Shown here: positions 7,001 through 15,263 of the stretch, one piece after another
Position numbering within the stretch: the stretch's first letter is position 1
How the letters are laid out: each line of letters begins with the position of its first letter
From: a virus
Reading direction: 5' to 3' (one strand)
IMG/VR virus record: IMGVR_UViG_3300028598_000012
Span: 1-22,844 of that record
Length of the DNA stretch: 22,844 nt
Program-made: the position numbers and the translations under genes
Notes under the pieces: generated by a model
What the model was told of the DNA's origin: nothing
The model's input: only the letters and a program-made list of their open reading frames with translations
Databases searched by the model: none

Positions 7001-8387
7001 TCGCAGAAACCTTAGCTTCGGCATCAACAGATTTGGCTACGCTCTCTAAAGCCTTCGTGTGATTACCTTTGCTAGCGTTCTTGATTGCTACGAGACCAAA
7101 ACCTAAGGCCTCAAACCCCGTGCCGATGAAACCACCTTCTGCAAGCACTTTTGCAAAGTTCATGATTTCGCTGTCATCAGGGTCCGTAGCCAAGAACTCC
7201 AATACTTCTCCACCCGGAATGCCGGAGTGAGCTATCCATGCTGATACGTTCATGTCGCCTTCGTTGTAGACCACCGCATCTGTGATTGCGCCTTTAGTCA
7301 GACCGTTTACGGCTCGACCAAGCATTGTTACCCCTTTGGAGAAACCCGGAGTTGCAACGTAGGTTCCGATATACTCGCCAGCGAGAGCCATAAACTGACC
7401 AGTTCCAGAGTCAATTCTGGACATCAGTTCCTCTTTGGTCTCCCCTAAACCCTCTAAAGACAGGTCTTTGATACGCTCTTCATTAGGGCGGAACATAGTC
7501 ATCCACTCATCATAGATGTCTGCAGGCATATCCATAACTTCAGACTTTCCGAGAGTCCTGTCAGCAAACACCTTGTTCTCACCACCACCCGCAATCCACC
7601 GACGTTCCATACGCTCATCGAGCCATGCAAGTTCCTCATCAGTCTTAGGGGTAATACGGGCCTGAACATTTAGTTCACAGCCTATGCGATTAGCTACACC
7701 TTCAGCGAACCCCATCTGCATGGACCGGACGTTCTCACCGATTCCTGCCATAGCTGCAAGAGGGGCCAAGGCAAACTCACCTTCGCCGAAGAACGTGCCG
7801 ATATCACCCGCAACCGTTCCAAGCAGGCCTTTAGGTTCTTGGGATTTTTCGTGCAGTGCAAAGGAAGACCGCAGGTTGTTCATACGAGCTTCCCCAAGAC
7901 GGTTCTCAAGAGCGGCCATAGCCCGAGGACTGGTCTTTGCTGCAAGGTAGTAACCGACTACCTTAGGGTTCTCCCCTGTCAGCGCCATGAGGCTCATTAC
8001 ATGAGGAAGGGGCTGGTAAGGTGACGTTTCGAGTTTGTAGTTGAGAGTACCTTCAGCCCTGCGGCGAAATGCATCCGCAATTGCCTGATCCCCATAAACG
8101 AGGCGGTTAACATGTCGTCGGTGTTCTTCTACATGCAACATTTCGGAGATAATCTTAGGATCACTCTCGCTCTGCTTTAGGTAAGGAGAGGCAACCTGTG
8201 CCTCCCCCTGTTCTTCTACAGGTTCACTACGAGGAACGTCCTCAACAGTAGGTGCTGGTTCTGGGTTTACCTGAGGTTCTGGAGCCGTTGCAGGCTCAGG
8301 CTCAGGCTCAGGGTTACGTTGCGCGTCCCGCATATAGGCCGCTTGTGCAAAGCCACTGATAGATTCATCAGCTTTGATTTCTACCAT
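4026..8387 (-). CDS. Large internal virion/ejection protein, T7 gp16-like
   Basis: This 1453-residue protein is the largest in the window and holds the place of T7 gp16 (1318 residues), which is ejected into the cell and helps form the trans-envelope channel. Residues about 25-60 are a Pro/Glu-rich linker (NPEPEPEPATAPEPQ and onward). A mostly helical body follows, with amphipathic or hydrophobic stretches at about 190-220 (FALAPLAAMAGIGENV) and 1090-1110 (SIFTSMGLMSAIGLL). A coiled-coil-prone part lies at about 660-730 (KRINVLQEQVARLQVGIAK). The C-terminal half resembles the large polyvalent or ejection proteins of marine podoviruses. I do not see the N-terminal lytic transglycosylase that T7 gp16 carries; a muramidase-like domain is instead on the neighbouring gp15-like protein. 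It starts 15 bases after that gene with an AAGGA site. Position is the main evidence for the name. Confidence 0.75.
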   Translation of the reverse strand: MVEIKADESISGFAQAAYMRDAQRNPEPEPEPATAPEPQVNPEPAPTVEDVPRSEPVEEQGEAQVASPYLKQSESDPKIISEMLHVEEHRRHVNRLVYGDQAIADAFRRRAEGTLNYKLETSPYQPLPHVMSLMALTGENPKVVGYYLAAKTSPRAMAALENRLGEARMNNLRSSFALHEKSQEPKGLLGTVAGDIGTFFGEGEFALAPLAAMAGIGENVRSMQMGFAEGVANRIGCELNVQARITPKTDEELAWLDERMERRWIAGGGENKVFADRTLGKSEVMDMPADIYDEWMTMFRPNEERIKDLSLEGLGETKEELMSRIDSGTGQFMALAGEYIGTYVATPGFSKGVTMLGRAVNGLTKGAITDAVVYNEGDMNVSAWIAHSGIPGGEVLEFLATDPDDSEIMNFAKVLAEGGFIGTGFEALGFGLVAIKNASKGNHTKALESVAKSVDAEAKVSAKNDEKFVESINELRAKADEQHVQIADGAEKTGQMTTKEIFQFDRDKIPDFVDEDELVLDAATAVVRVGTASGVSSKQMEVIFGAEWLGDAADVPNGKLGKMYEVDAREMYDIIATRFAKTMEKLQNEPVSMNMFKGMAFKLLDQLDEDMIDSALYGKVRNMDPSEWSTNDAVNIFAAASLQDMYVERANQIIADLASNADQMDNKLFQEKMKRINVLQEQVARLQVGIAKAGTKGSHAMHALKRVKKAETELARREADIKWQASRGLISDKRMVQLLGSAFKNATDKRSRAKVFNEISTKPTTLEKLLHISNANLLFNTGTQSLMLIGNFVRATIRNPMANLIEAAVVNPIEGVLGRADWSKASGQSFKRFWHSYGAIAQSMPDAMTAFSKFWRRGKSQFGENSMFDDKGYYTNKTLKEVRQSKAEGSLDHGMKAAEHVYRFMGAVDEMFKEIVISSEMATHARAGTYGDDFMKLAQKRKLTNADFEAYLMKEGEEAALSMRSTDGRIMDSYARDVALDTMFQSDAAAGSLNKGIKSFMMGRTTHAMMLRLFFMRFVTTPLNVMEERMATALSPFLLVAGDNKVTDTFFKVTAGKFHRDLKAVLDDGSPDMRVRSRTRAILAANSIFTSMGLMSAIGLLKGDGDEGLIDVDPKSRTYGQIRIRYPNGKKRYLNTLDMEVPFLNAFVFARMAAEHVKHAQDIEQATEYLDTVGAITAMYLNQTLEKSSLKNMTDSLAVILDDGFKGGGQLIASNLATAVPFNFWLLQLADLTGGGEFQGKPVNFYERLGKSIGPLKLMGFGAINQERDALGRLQPSHSRGFMPFVSREFAVDALSDELADIQEQTGTDFLSPTFERDGMPYHKMKAQDGQSVYDFMQESISQGDVKINGMTLEQAANAMIEGDYYQTEHSKWRALLAERHVNSKSQPILKVGGASVKDPRVKLWRGLLSQYRDAALRYALTSVGPEIRKELEEVYQTTGWTDAEKRFVADQF

Positions 8388-8402
8388 TGAGGCATTTCCT
8401 TC

Positions 8403-10946
8403 TTAGTTGTCTGTATACAGCTTCTTACCCAACTGGATGTTGGTTGCTACGTCTGTCTTTGACATGATGTCTTTAAGCATTTCCTGCGCTTCTTCGTCTC
8501 TTGCTCCAGCTTCCCACTGGAACATAGCGATAGCCGCTTCTGCTAATTGTTCATCTGTCAGTGCAGCAGCAGGCTTAAACCCTGTCTGCTCAACCACGTA
8601 TTTCTTGTAATCCGATGGGTTTCCTGTGGCATATTTATTGATAAGGTCATTGACCGTTGGTTTAACCTTACGATGCTCCATCCAGAAGCCAAGATACTGA
8701 ACTCCCTGCTCGATGGTATCGAACGAGGGGGTGTCAATACGGCCACCCGAAGAGGCCTTCAGGTTGATAGAGGATTTCTCGCCAAAGGCTTTCTTAAACT
8801 TAGCCGGTCCTTTACCGTTAGTAATCCTGCCGATTCCGCCAAAGTTAAACGTGCGGATTGAGGCCGGAACTTTCTTACCTGAAGACTGTGTAGGGGACTT
8901 CAAGTTGTCGATCCCGAGTGTCTCCCGATTAAGCCCTGTTTCCGACGGTGCATCCAGTTCGAAGAGAGGTTCACGGGAGTTTATAATCCCATCACCATCA
9001 TCGTCCTGCAGAGCTTCTCTAGTGAGACCCTGAGCTTCTTCAAAACGAGCCATAACCGCAGCAGGGTTATCTACACCCAAGTTACGCTCTAGAGCGTCAG
9101 CTACGCTTTCTCCCGCCCGCTGCTCATACGGGTTGACATCGATCAAACCTATAGGCCCAAAATTGTAAGCAAGTTCCAAGTCCTCATCGGTGTCGGTGAC
9201 AGGTATCAACCCGGTTTCGTACTCAACCAGCATCTGGATCATTGATTCATCAGCGAAGTATTTACGGAAGATTACATTGTTAGAAAGCATCAGAAGATCT
9301 GACGGGTCTTGGATTTTTTTGTTCAACTCTTGGCGGATAGTTACATCGTCCACGGACCCGAACTGTCCGTCCAGAATGTAACCCGAAGACTGGTCCATGA
9401 TATTGTTTAGAAATTTATCTACAGTTCCCTCAGCTAATGCTTTTTTCCAGCCTGCAGAATCTTGTTCAATAAGATCTCGAATTTTGGCTTCATACTGGCG
9501 TTTGATCTCAGATCGAGAGAGTGTTGTGGTTCCCGTAACACCCATAGACGTATCGCCCATTATCTGACCAGCTAAGTCTGCCATCGCTGCAGAATCCTTT
9601 AGAAGAGACTTCACGAAAGGATGTTCGATTGCTTCAGGAACCTCAGGAACAAAACTCATTAGTTTTATGCCATCTGCTTCCGTCAGGCTTGGTAGCCTTC
9701 CTGCCATGAACCCACTTCTGTCAAAGTCTGGTTTAACAATTTCTTCAGCAAGTTCAGCCTTAAACACCACAAGAGATTGTGCAGATTGACCTTTAGAGAA
9801 GGGATCGTCATCTGCGAAAGTTATGGCACTAATATATGTTTGCTGTATGTCTTTGAACTCTTTCCACTTTTCAGTTCCCTCCTCACGTCCAAACTGTTCC
9901 CTAAAGGCAGGTAAGTAAGAACCAATCTCGGCTGTATTACCCGGAGCACTCACGCTAGCGTACTGGCCTTCTAGGAACGCTTTGTTTGATTCGTCCTGTT
10001 GACGTTTCTGCTCTGTAGCCGCTGCGGTTACCGCCGCAGAATAGTCGCGTTGAGCGTCCTTGAAAGCCGTTTTCATTGACTCTTGAGCGCCGCCTTGCCC
10101 CGAACCAAACTGGTCCATGAAGTCTTCATTACTCATTAGCTGCGTAGCATAATCTAGAACCCGTCCCGCATGTTCTAGGTCCGACTGCCACACTACCTCT
10201 TTAAGTTCAGTGGAGAAGACATCTAGGAACATTGCGTTACCTCGCTCCCTTCCTTTAATCCCCACCATCTGCTGACGATGTTCCAGCAAGCTCGCGCCAT
10301 ATTCCAAATAGTCACCAGCTTCGTAAGCAGAGCGTCTTACACCCTTTTCAAAGTTGGATATAATCTCTGCATCGGCACGTTGAACCGCCAGTGCATCACT
10401 TTCAGCCAGAACTTTAGCTGCTAAAGGGGCAAACCGGGCCAAAACTTCAGGGCGTAGCTCCGCTGGGGTACTCTCGATACGTTCCTGAACGAAGGTAGAA
10501 AGCTGGTCTTGCAGCGCAGCGCGGCCCTGAGGGTTCCCATAGTTATCGTCTTGCTGAATGGTACTCATCATACCTACAAGGTCTTCATCTAGTTGTCCGA
10601 TGATGTTGCTTTCATTGTACGCCATCAGATTAGCTGGATTGTTCCAGAACTGATCAATGTACTCATCACCTGTAACAGCGGACAGTGCGCCCAATTGAGA
10701 GGCAAGCTCTTTCTGCTGTTGCTGATACTCCAGAGAATCTTTGTATTCGTCGTTACGCTGTCGCTCTGCCAAACGAGACTCGTTGGAGGCTATACGTCCA
10801 AGGCTAGAGTTAATCTGTGAGAATGCCTTAGCGAGCATTCGGGAGTTTTGATTGTCGAGTGCGGGGCGCATGTACTGAGCGCGGTTACCCACCTCACCAG
10901 ACGCTGCTCCACCCCGGCCCTGTATTTGTACTGGACCTCTTACCAT
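8403..10946 (-). CDS. Internal virion protein, T7 gp15-like, with C-terminal muramidase-like domain
   Basis: This 847-residue protein occupies the place of T7 gp15 (747 residues), a component of the ejection tube. Residues 1 to about 620 are largely helical and charged, with a Gln-rich helix near 75 (YQQQQKELASQLGALS). At residues 648-659 is a canonical EF-hand loop, DDDGDGIINSRE, with acidic residues at loop positions 1, 3, 5 and 12, Gly at 6 and Ile at 8. From about residue 697 (IRTFNFGGIG), through FDTIEQGVQYLGFWM and KPTVNDLINKYATG, to YKKYVVEQTGF, the spacing follows phage muramidase-like domains that begin NNPGNI and contain a TxxxIIxxYxP...NxxxYxxxV block. The final helix FQWEAG ends the domain. 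Peptidoglycan cleavage during DNA ejection is inferred; the catalytic acid cannot be fixed by eye. An AGGA overlapping the upstream stop supports the ATG at 10946. Confidence 0.75.
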   Translation of the reverse strand: MVRGPVQIQGRGGAASGEVGNRAQYMRPALDNQNSRMLAKAFSQINSSLGRIASNESRLAERQRNDEYKDSLEYQQQQKELASQLGALSAVTGDEYIDQFWNNPANLMAYNESNIIGQLDEDLVGMMSTIQQDDNYGNPQGRAALQDQLSTFVQERIESTPAELRPEVLARFAPLAAKVLAESDALAVQRADAEIISNFEKGVRRSAYEAGDYLEYGASLLEHRQQMVGIKGRERGNAMFLDVFSTELKEVVWQSDLEHAGRVLDYATQLMSNEDFMDQFGSGQGGAQESMKTAFKDAQRDYSAAVTAAATEQKRQQDESNKAFLEGQYASVSAPGNTAEIGSYLPAFREQFGREEGTEKWKEFKDIQQTYISAITFADDDPFSKGQSAQSLVVFKAELAEEIVKPDFDRSGFMAGRLPSLTEADGIKLMSFVPEVPEAIEHPFVKSLLKDSAAMADLAGQIMGDTSMGVTGTTTLSRSEIKRQYEAKIRDLIEQDSAGWKKALAEGTVDKFLNNIMDQSSGYILDGQFGSVDDVTIRQELNKKIQDPSDLLMLSNNVIFRKYFADESMIQMLVEYETGLIPVTDTDEDLELAYNFGPIGLIDVNPYEQRAGESVADALERNLGVDNPAAVMARFEEAQGLTREALQDDDGDGIINSREPLFELDAPSETGLNRETLGIDNLKSPTQSSGKKVPASIRTFNFGGIGRITNGKGPAKFKKAFGEKSSINLKASSGGRIDTPSFDTIEQGVQYLGFWMEHRKVKPTVNDLINKYATGNPSDYKKYVVEQTGFKPAAALTDEQLAEAAIAMFQWEAGARDEEAQEMLKDIMSKTDVATNIQLGKKLYTDN
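8970..9005 (-). other. EF-hand calcium-binding loop within the gp15-like gene
   Basis: Twelve codons encode DDDGDGIINSRE, which fits the canonical DxDxDGxIxxxE loop exactly. It lies between the helical body of the ejection protein and its C-terminal muramidase-like domain. Calcium binding is predicted from the family rule, not shown. Confidence 0.65.
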
Positions 10947-10950
10947 CTTA

Positions 10951-11586
10951 TTATCCTACATAAGGGTTCATTGCTTGGCCCATGAAGCCGCCGCCCGTGC
11001 CGCCGCCCATGCCGCCGCTCATCATGGACCCCGGTACTTGACCGATCTGGCTCATGCGCTGCTGCTGGTAGTTATTGTTCTGTCCTTGGATCATCAGTGA
11101 TGAGAACCCATTAACAACAGGGGCCAACATCGCCATCGTGTCACCAGCCGTCCAGCGGCCTTGCATCACGGTGTTGATCTGGTTGACTTTGGTTACCTCA
11201 AGGTTGTGCAGGTCCATCTCGTAGGCATCTGCAAGGTTCTTACGCTCATCAATAAATCGACGGGCATCCTTGGACCATTTGCCCTTAGCATCGTTGATCG
11301 TTGCACGGATAGACGCACCACCGAGGTTAGAACTACCCGCCTGAGCCGATAGGTTTGACTCGGAGAGCTTCCCCATGAGTTCGAAGTCGAACCCTTGCTG
11401 TCGAATCTTTTTGTTATTCTGCAGGAACTTCAGGGAGGAAGTTTCTACCGCTGCGCCGTAACTGGCTTCAGCAGCTAATTTGTTAGCTTCATACTGTCGG
11501 TTTTGTTCTTCGATCCGCGCTTTCGATTGCGCAGCCGAGGACATCATTCCGAAGCCCATTTGGAGTACCTGACCGATACCACACAT
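10951..11586 (-). CDS. Internal virion protein, T7 gp14-like
   Basis: I place the start at the ATG at 11586, giving 211 residues and an N-terminus of MCGIGQVLQM. The frame is open to 11664, but an AGGAG site 9 bases before 11586 and the adjacent upstream stop (11588) favour the inner start. T7 gp14 is 196 residues and also begins Met-Cys. The protein has a small hydrophobic N-terminal helix (GQVLQMGFGMMSSAA), a long charged helical region (about residues 20-150, including ARIEEQNRQYEANKLAAEA), and a Gly/Met/Gln-rich tail with GGGMGGG-type runs. In T7 the counterpart is ejected early and forms the outer-membrane part of the channel. Gene order (gp13-, gp14-, gp15-, gp16-like) supports the call. 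Confidence 0.8.
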   Translation of the reverse strand: MCGIGQVLQMGFGMMSSAAQSKARIEEQNRQYEANKLAAEASYGAAVETSSLKFLQNNKKIRQQGFDFELMGKLSESNLSAQAGSSNLGGASIRATINDAKGKWSKDARRFIDERKNLADAYEMDLHNLEVTKVNQINTVMQGRWTAGDTMAMLAPVVNGFSSLMIQGQNNNYQQQRMSQIGQVPGSMMSGGMGGGTGGGFMGQAMNPYVG

Positions 11587-11587
11587 A

Positions 11588-12112
11588 TTATTTGCTCCTA
11601 AGGATTGGATGAACTGGTTCACCGCTAGGGTGAGCCACGCGGTCAAAGATTTCGAAGCCGACAAACTCCACCCACTTTAGGTGTAACTCGTTGTCAGCAT
11701 GGACGAAGTTGTAGATTTGCTCATGGTCACCCTGAAGTATCTCAACTTCATCTCGGGAGACCCGTAAAAACCCCATGACGTGCTTATCTACTGCTGTACT
11801 GCCCAAGCCCCAGACGATGCCGTCTTTGGTGGTCCCGTACATGATCAGTGGGGTGTCTTTGTGGGAGAGCGTCCGACATACTGTGGACTGCTCAAAACAT
11901 TCTGTCAGGGCTTGCTTAGGCTCCTGCCCTGATAGGAGCATGATCTCACGTCTATCAGCGTGGCGCATCGAGGCTGCAATAGCCCCGATGTCACCTTGTG
12001 TCGCTGGGCGAGCGTTATACTCGCCGCGCGTGAGGGTTGTGTTTGCCGAACCAATCGACGTGGAGGATCGTGCAGCCGAATGGGCTGTCGTTCCTGAGGG
12101 TAATTTCTGCAT
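11588..12112 (-). CDS. T7 gp13-like GNAT-fold virion protein
   Basis: This 174-residue protein carries the features of the phage gp13 family (GNAT-like, formerly DUF2833): ARPATQGDIGAIAASMRHADRREIML, FLRVSRDEVEIL, NELHLKWVEFVGFEIFD, and a closing GEPVHPILR. (The first stretch is given only in outline; its core is RPATQGDIGAIAASMRHADR.) In T7, gp13 is needed for virion assembly and is not part of the final ejection tube. The first 33 or so residues lie inside the end of the tail tubular B gene (a 98-base overlap) and are Ser/Thr/Ala-rich. No better start is available before the conserved block, because the next Met is already inside it. A GGAACGATA stretch precedes the ATG at 12112. The TAA is followed directly by the gp14-like start. 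Enzymatic acetyl transfer has not been established for this family. Confidence 0.8.
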   Translation of the reverse strand: MQKLPSGTTAHSAARSSTSIGSANTTLTRGEYNARPATQGDIGAIAASMRHADRREIMLLSGQEPKQALTECFEQSTVCRTLSHKDTPLIMYGTTKDGIVWGLGSTAVDKHVMGFLRVSRDEVEILQGDHEQIYNFVHADNELHLKWVEFVGFEIFDRVAHPSGEPVHPILRSK

Positions 12113-15100
12113 TATCGTTCCGAGTCATTACAGGCACACGCAATGTCCCTGAAGATTTCGGGAGGTCACCAAAGGTTGACGACGTGTAGCCTACGCGAGG
12201 GCCAGCATGATATGTTTTGGCTGGACGCCCACGGCTTGAGACATCCACAGAGAACGTGGCAGTGTCAGTGTAGGCAATGTTGATATAGTTGATTGTCAGT
12301 CGCCCATCGGTAACCAAGATTTCACCCTGAGGTTTCCGAGGTGCCCTCATGTAGAGGGTCGAGAGCTTCACCTCCATATCGTAGGGAATGCCCACAACAA
12401 GATCAGCAGCCGAATAATCTCCCTTAACGAAGAGGTTTCCACCCTCCGTATAGCGGTCGATATTTACGGTATGTCCGCTGGTCAAATCCCACACCTCTAC
12501 GAGGTTGGTCCCGTCATAGGGAATGGTTAGAAGTGTCTCTGGGTCACCGCTTGAAGATATCCCACTCTGATAGAATGTCTTTGTTGGGGTTACCTGCATA
12601 TCGAGACGCAGCAACTCATATCCAAATAGGTCTTGTTGGTCGCGAACATCGATCTTAGTGAGTTCACGCTCAGTTCCAAGGGAAGACACGCAGTAGAGAT
12701 AGTTGCCGTAGATACCGATAGATTCGATATCTCCGATACTCAAATCCCAGCGGCACCACGCAGATTGGACCTTAGTTTGTCCGTCGTACTCGAACTTGTA
12801 GACCCAGATAGATTGAGGGTCTGCTCGATTGAGTACAAAGACAGCTTTATTGTCGCGAGATGCTTGGATGTAGCGAGCATCACCCGTAATGAACTGCGGA
12901 CACTGGATCGTTAAATCCGAGGACAACAATCGGTCATCTTGAGCAGCACCCAAGAAGAACTCACGGGCTTGCGTGTATCCGCCAATTTCAGCCGTAAAGA
13001 AGGCAGACTGACCGATAGCATGGGGACGAACCGCTGTTGAGGTTTGGTAGTCTCCGATTTGCTTGGCTGAGACTGTTTTAGGTGTCAGAGCTTGGGAGTT
13101 CGTGTTGAGAGAGAACTGGCCTTTGTCAGAGAATAGAATTAGCTCATCCTGAACAGCCAATGCCGCGTGTATTAACTCGACACGTCCAAATCGTAACTCA
13201 ACGTCAACCCGGTTGTCATCTTCAAGTTGAACACAGGTTGAGCGGTAGAATTGCTCGTAATAGCTGACCTCAGACAGAACCACAGATTCACCGGCACAAA
13301 ACCCGAGCCGTCCCTGAAAGAGGAACACGTCACTAAGTTGTTGCCCCACAAAGGACGGGGTTTCGTTGGAAACAGCATCACCTACTGCACGTCCACGCCA
13401 TGAGTATGGCTGGACAAGCCAGCTACCATCACCAAGGCGGATCAGGACTTGAGGCATGGTGTCAGGGTCAAGTTCTTCAGCCGCATCAAAGCCTACAGTC
13501 TCAGCCCATCTACTACCGCTCCACTCCACGTAGTAGTCATCTGTACCGTCATCCGACTGGCCGCCTACTCGCACTACCTCTCCAACCTTACCTCTATCAG
13601 GTAAATCTTCGAAGTCAGTTACATTTCGACCAGCGTAGGAAGTGGAAGAATCCATCGTTCCAGTAGCACTATTCCCATATTCGTTTAGAGAGTCGATATA
13701 GAAGGGTTCAGTACAATTAATCTCAATCCGGCCCGTGCCTGTGTTGTAGGACGTAGCCGCAAAATCAGCTTCAAAGCTATTGCCATCACTATCAGTGTCG
13801 ATAACAGAAGTGGCAGCAATTGAGGCAGCAAGTTCACTGTGAGTTTGATCGTTGTTAGCAATACGAGTTGTGAATAATTCTACCTGACCATTTTGAAGTG
13901 TACGCGGATTAACAAGTACAATCTCCCTGCGGCGATCTTGGTTAGACGGACCTGCAGGATGAATTGACTGGTTCTTCTTAGGGTCAGAACGAGTGTCTAC
14001 CAACCTTGTATCATCAGTTATCGCTGCAACTGTTACATTCTGGAAGTCTTCATAAGCAGCACTGATGTAACACTGTTGATTAGTGGTAATTGTAATCTCT
14101 TCATCAGAGTTTATCGCTACTCCAGTAATCTGTAAGGTGATCGCTGTCCCATCTGATGCCGTAAAGGTCTTCTGTTTACCCGTAAGACGTTTCACAAACA
14201 TCTGCCAATATACAGAAACACCAGTAAAGTATCCGTTATCCAGTTCAAGGCCGGGGCTACTTACGGAAACGAAGCGAGTCTCGGACCATGAGTCGGCCCA
14301 TTCCCGGGAGCCTGTGGCAATCGCCTTAGCCGCATAATCGCCGTAGCTTGAACTGTAAGACGCGACTGGATGGGCGGGTGTGATTACGGTTGGGTGATTT
14401 CGCGTGGGCGGATCGTTGAACGCGTTGGATGTTTTGATATATTCCCACCAAGGGTCAGAGCCGTCTAGGGCCACAGGAACCATGTCACTAGCATACTCCC
14501 ATTCGTTGGTACGTATTTCATGGTAAGTTTGTCGGTGAGCTTGCATCAAATTTGAGCCGACGGATTTTAGTACCGTATCGGTGGCAGTGTGGTTGCGCCG
14601 CTTAAAATAAAGCGTCGTTCCAATGTCCCTGTAGTCTTCAAAGGGATCCCATGCAAAGGTCTGCTCACTCAGGTCCGAGTTAACGTGCTTTACCGAAAGC
14701 TCCAACCGAGCTTCGTAGCTTGGGCTTTTAGTGGGGGCAGTGGGGTCCACTAGAAATGCTTCTGAGGAATTATGTTGTAGTTTTTTATATTTAAGGTAGT
14801 GACTGGTACGTGTTTGCTGGGCCGCTGGTGCTTGTACGACTTCTTCTTTTAAGGCTGTCTGCCGTGTTCTATTAATTAGGAACGTATAGTCACCAGCGGT
14901 TACTGCTCGAATGTTCTTTGAGGGGTCGCTGGTTGTCAGATAATCTTGCGCCCGACTATCGAGAGTAAGGTTCATCTTGTCCCCGTACAGATCGTAAACC
15001 TCCACGGTTCCGTCTGAGTTGGTCACAGTAAAATATTTCTCGTTCAAATCACGGTCAATTGTATGAAAGAACGATGTTGTACCGATAGCGCTCGAAGTCA

Positions 15101-15263
15101 GGCTTGAAACGAACTCAGCGCCCCTTCGTTTAGATAACCCTTGGATAGCCGATGGATAAGCATTGACCATCGTTTGGGTAGCTTCCTTAATACGGGTTTC
15201 GGGCGGCTGCTGGGTAATGCCCCCCGTCAGCTTGCCAATATGATCAGTGATCTGTGCCATCAT
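12015..15263 (-). CDS. Tail tubular protein B (T7 gp12-like)
   Basis: This 1082-residue protein starts MAQITDHIGKLTGGITQQPP, the characteristic opening of T7 gp12-type nozzle proteins, followed by ATQTMVNAYPSAIQGLSKR. T7 gp12 is 794 residues, so this one carries about 290 extra residues. A Ser/Thr/Asp-rich beta region at about 290-600 is the likely insertion. The conserved core continues with SFVGQQLSDVFLFQGRLGF, ENVVLSE-like and FGRVELIHAALAVQDELILF segments, and WCRWDL near residue 830. The protein builds the tail nozzle below gp11 and contacts the fibres. A DxDxDG motif at residues 489-494 may bind a cation. Its start overlaps the gp11-like stop by 4 bases (ATGA), indicating coupled translation. 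The last 98 bases overlap the gp13-like gene. Confidence 0.93.
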   Translation of the reverse strand: MMAQITDHIGKLTGGITQQPPETRIKEATQTMVNAYPSAIQGLSKRRGAEFVSSLTSSAIGTTSFFHTIDRDLNEKYFTVTNSDGTVEVYDLYGDKMNLTLDSRAQDYLTTSDPSKNIRAVTAGDYTFLINRTRQTALKEEVVQAPAAQQTRTSHYLKYKKLQHNSSEAFLVDPTAPTKSPSYEARLELSVKHVNSDLSEQTFAWDPFEDYRDIGTTLYFKRRNHTATDTVLKSVGSNLMQAHRQTYHEIRTNEWEYASDMVPVALDGSDPWWEYIKTSNAFNDPPTRNHPTVITPAHPVASYSSSYGDYAAKAIATGSREWADSWSETRFVSVSSPGLELDNGYFTGVSVYWQMFVKRLTGKQKTFTASDGTAITLQITGVAINSDEEITITTNQQCYISAAYEDFQNVTVAAITDDTRLVDTRSDPKKNQSIHPAGPSNQDRRREIVLVNPRTLQNGQVELFTTRIANNDQTHSELAASIAATSVIDTDSDGNSFEADFAATSYNTGTGRIEINCTEPFYIDSLNEYGNSATGTMDSSTSYAGRNVTDFEDLPDRGKVGEVVRVGGQSDDGTDDYYVEWSGSRWAETVGFDAAEELDPDTMPQVLIRLGDGSWLVQPYSWRGRAVGDAVSNETPSFVGQQLSDVFLFQGRLGFCAGESVVLSEVSYYEQFYRSTCVQLEDDNRVDVELRFGRVELIHAALAVQDELILFSDKGQFSLNTNSQALTPKTVSAKQIGDYQTSTAVRPHAIGQSAFFTAEIGGYTQAREFFLGAAQDDRLLSSDLTIQCPQFITGDARYIQASRDNKAVFVLNRADPQSIWVYKFEYDGQTKVQSAWCRWDLSIGDIESIGIYGNYLYCVSSLGTERELTKIDVRDQQDLFGYELLRLDMQVTPTKTFYQSGISSSGDPETLLTIPYDGTNLVEVWDLTSGHTVNIDRYTEGGNLFVKGDYSAADLVVGIPYDMEVKLSTLYMRAPRKPQGEILVTDGRLTINYINIAYTDTATFSVDVSSRGRPAKTYHAGPRVGYTSSTFGDLPKSSGTLRVPVMTRNDNAEITLRNDSPFGCTILHVDWFGKHNPHARRV

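Noticed and set aside
11587-11664. 26-residue upstream extension of the gp14-like protein
   Set aside because: It lies inside the gp13-like gene, while the inner ATG has a well-spaced AGGAG and the family-typical Met-Cys start.
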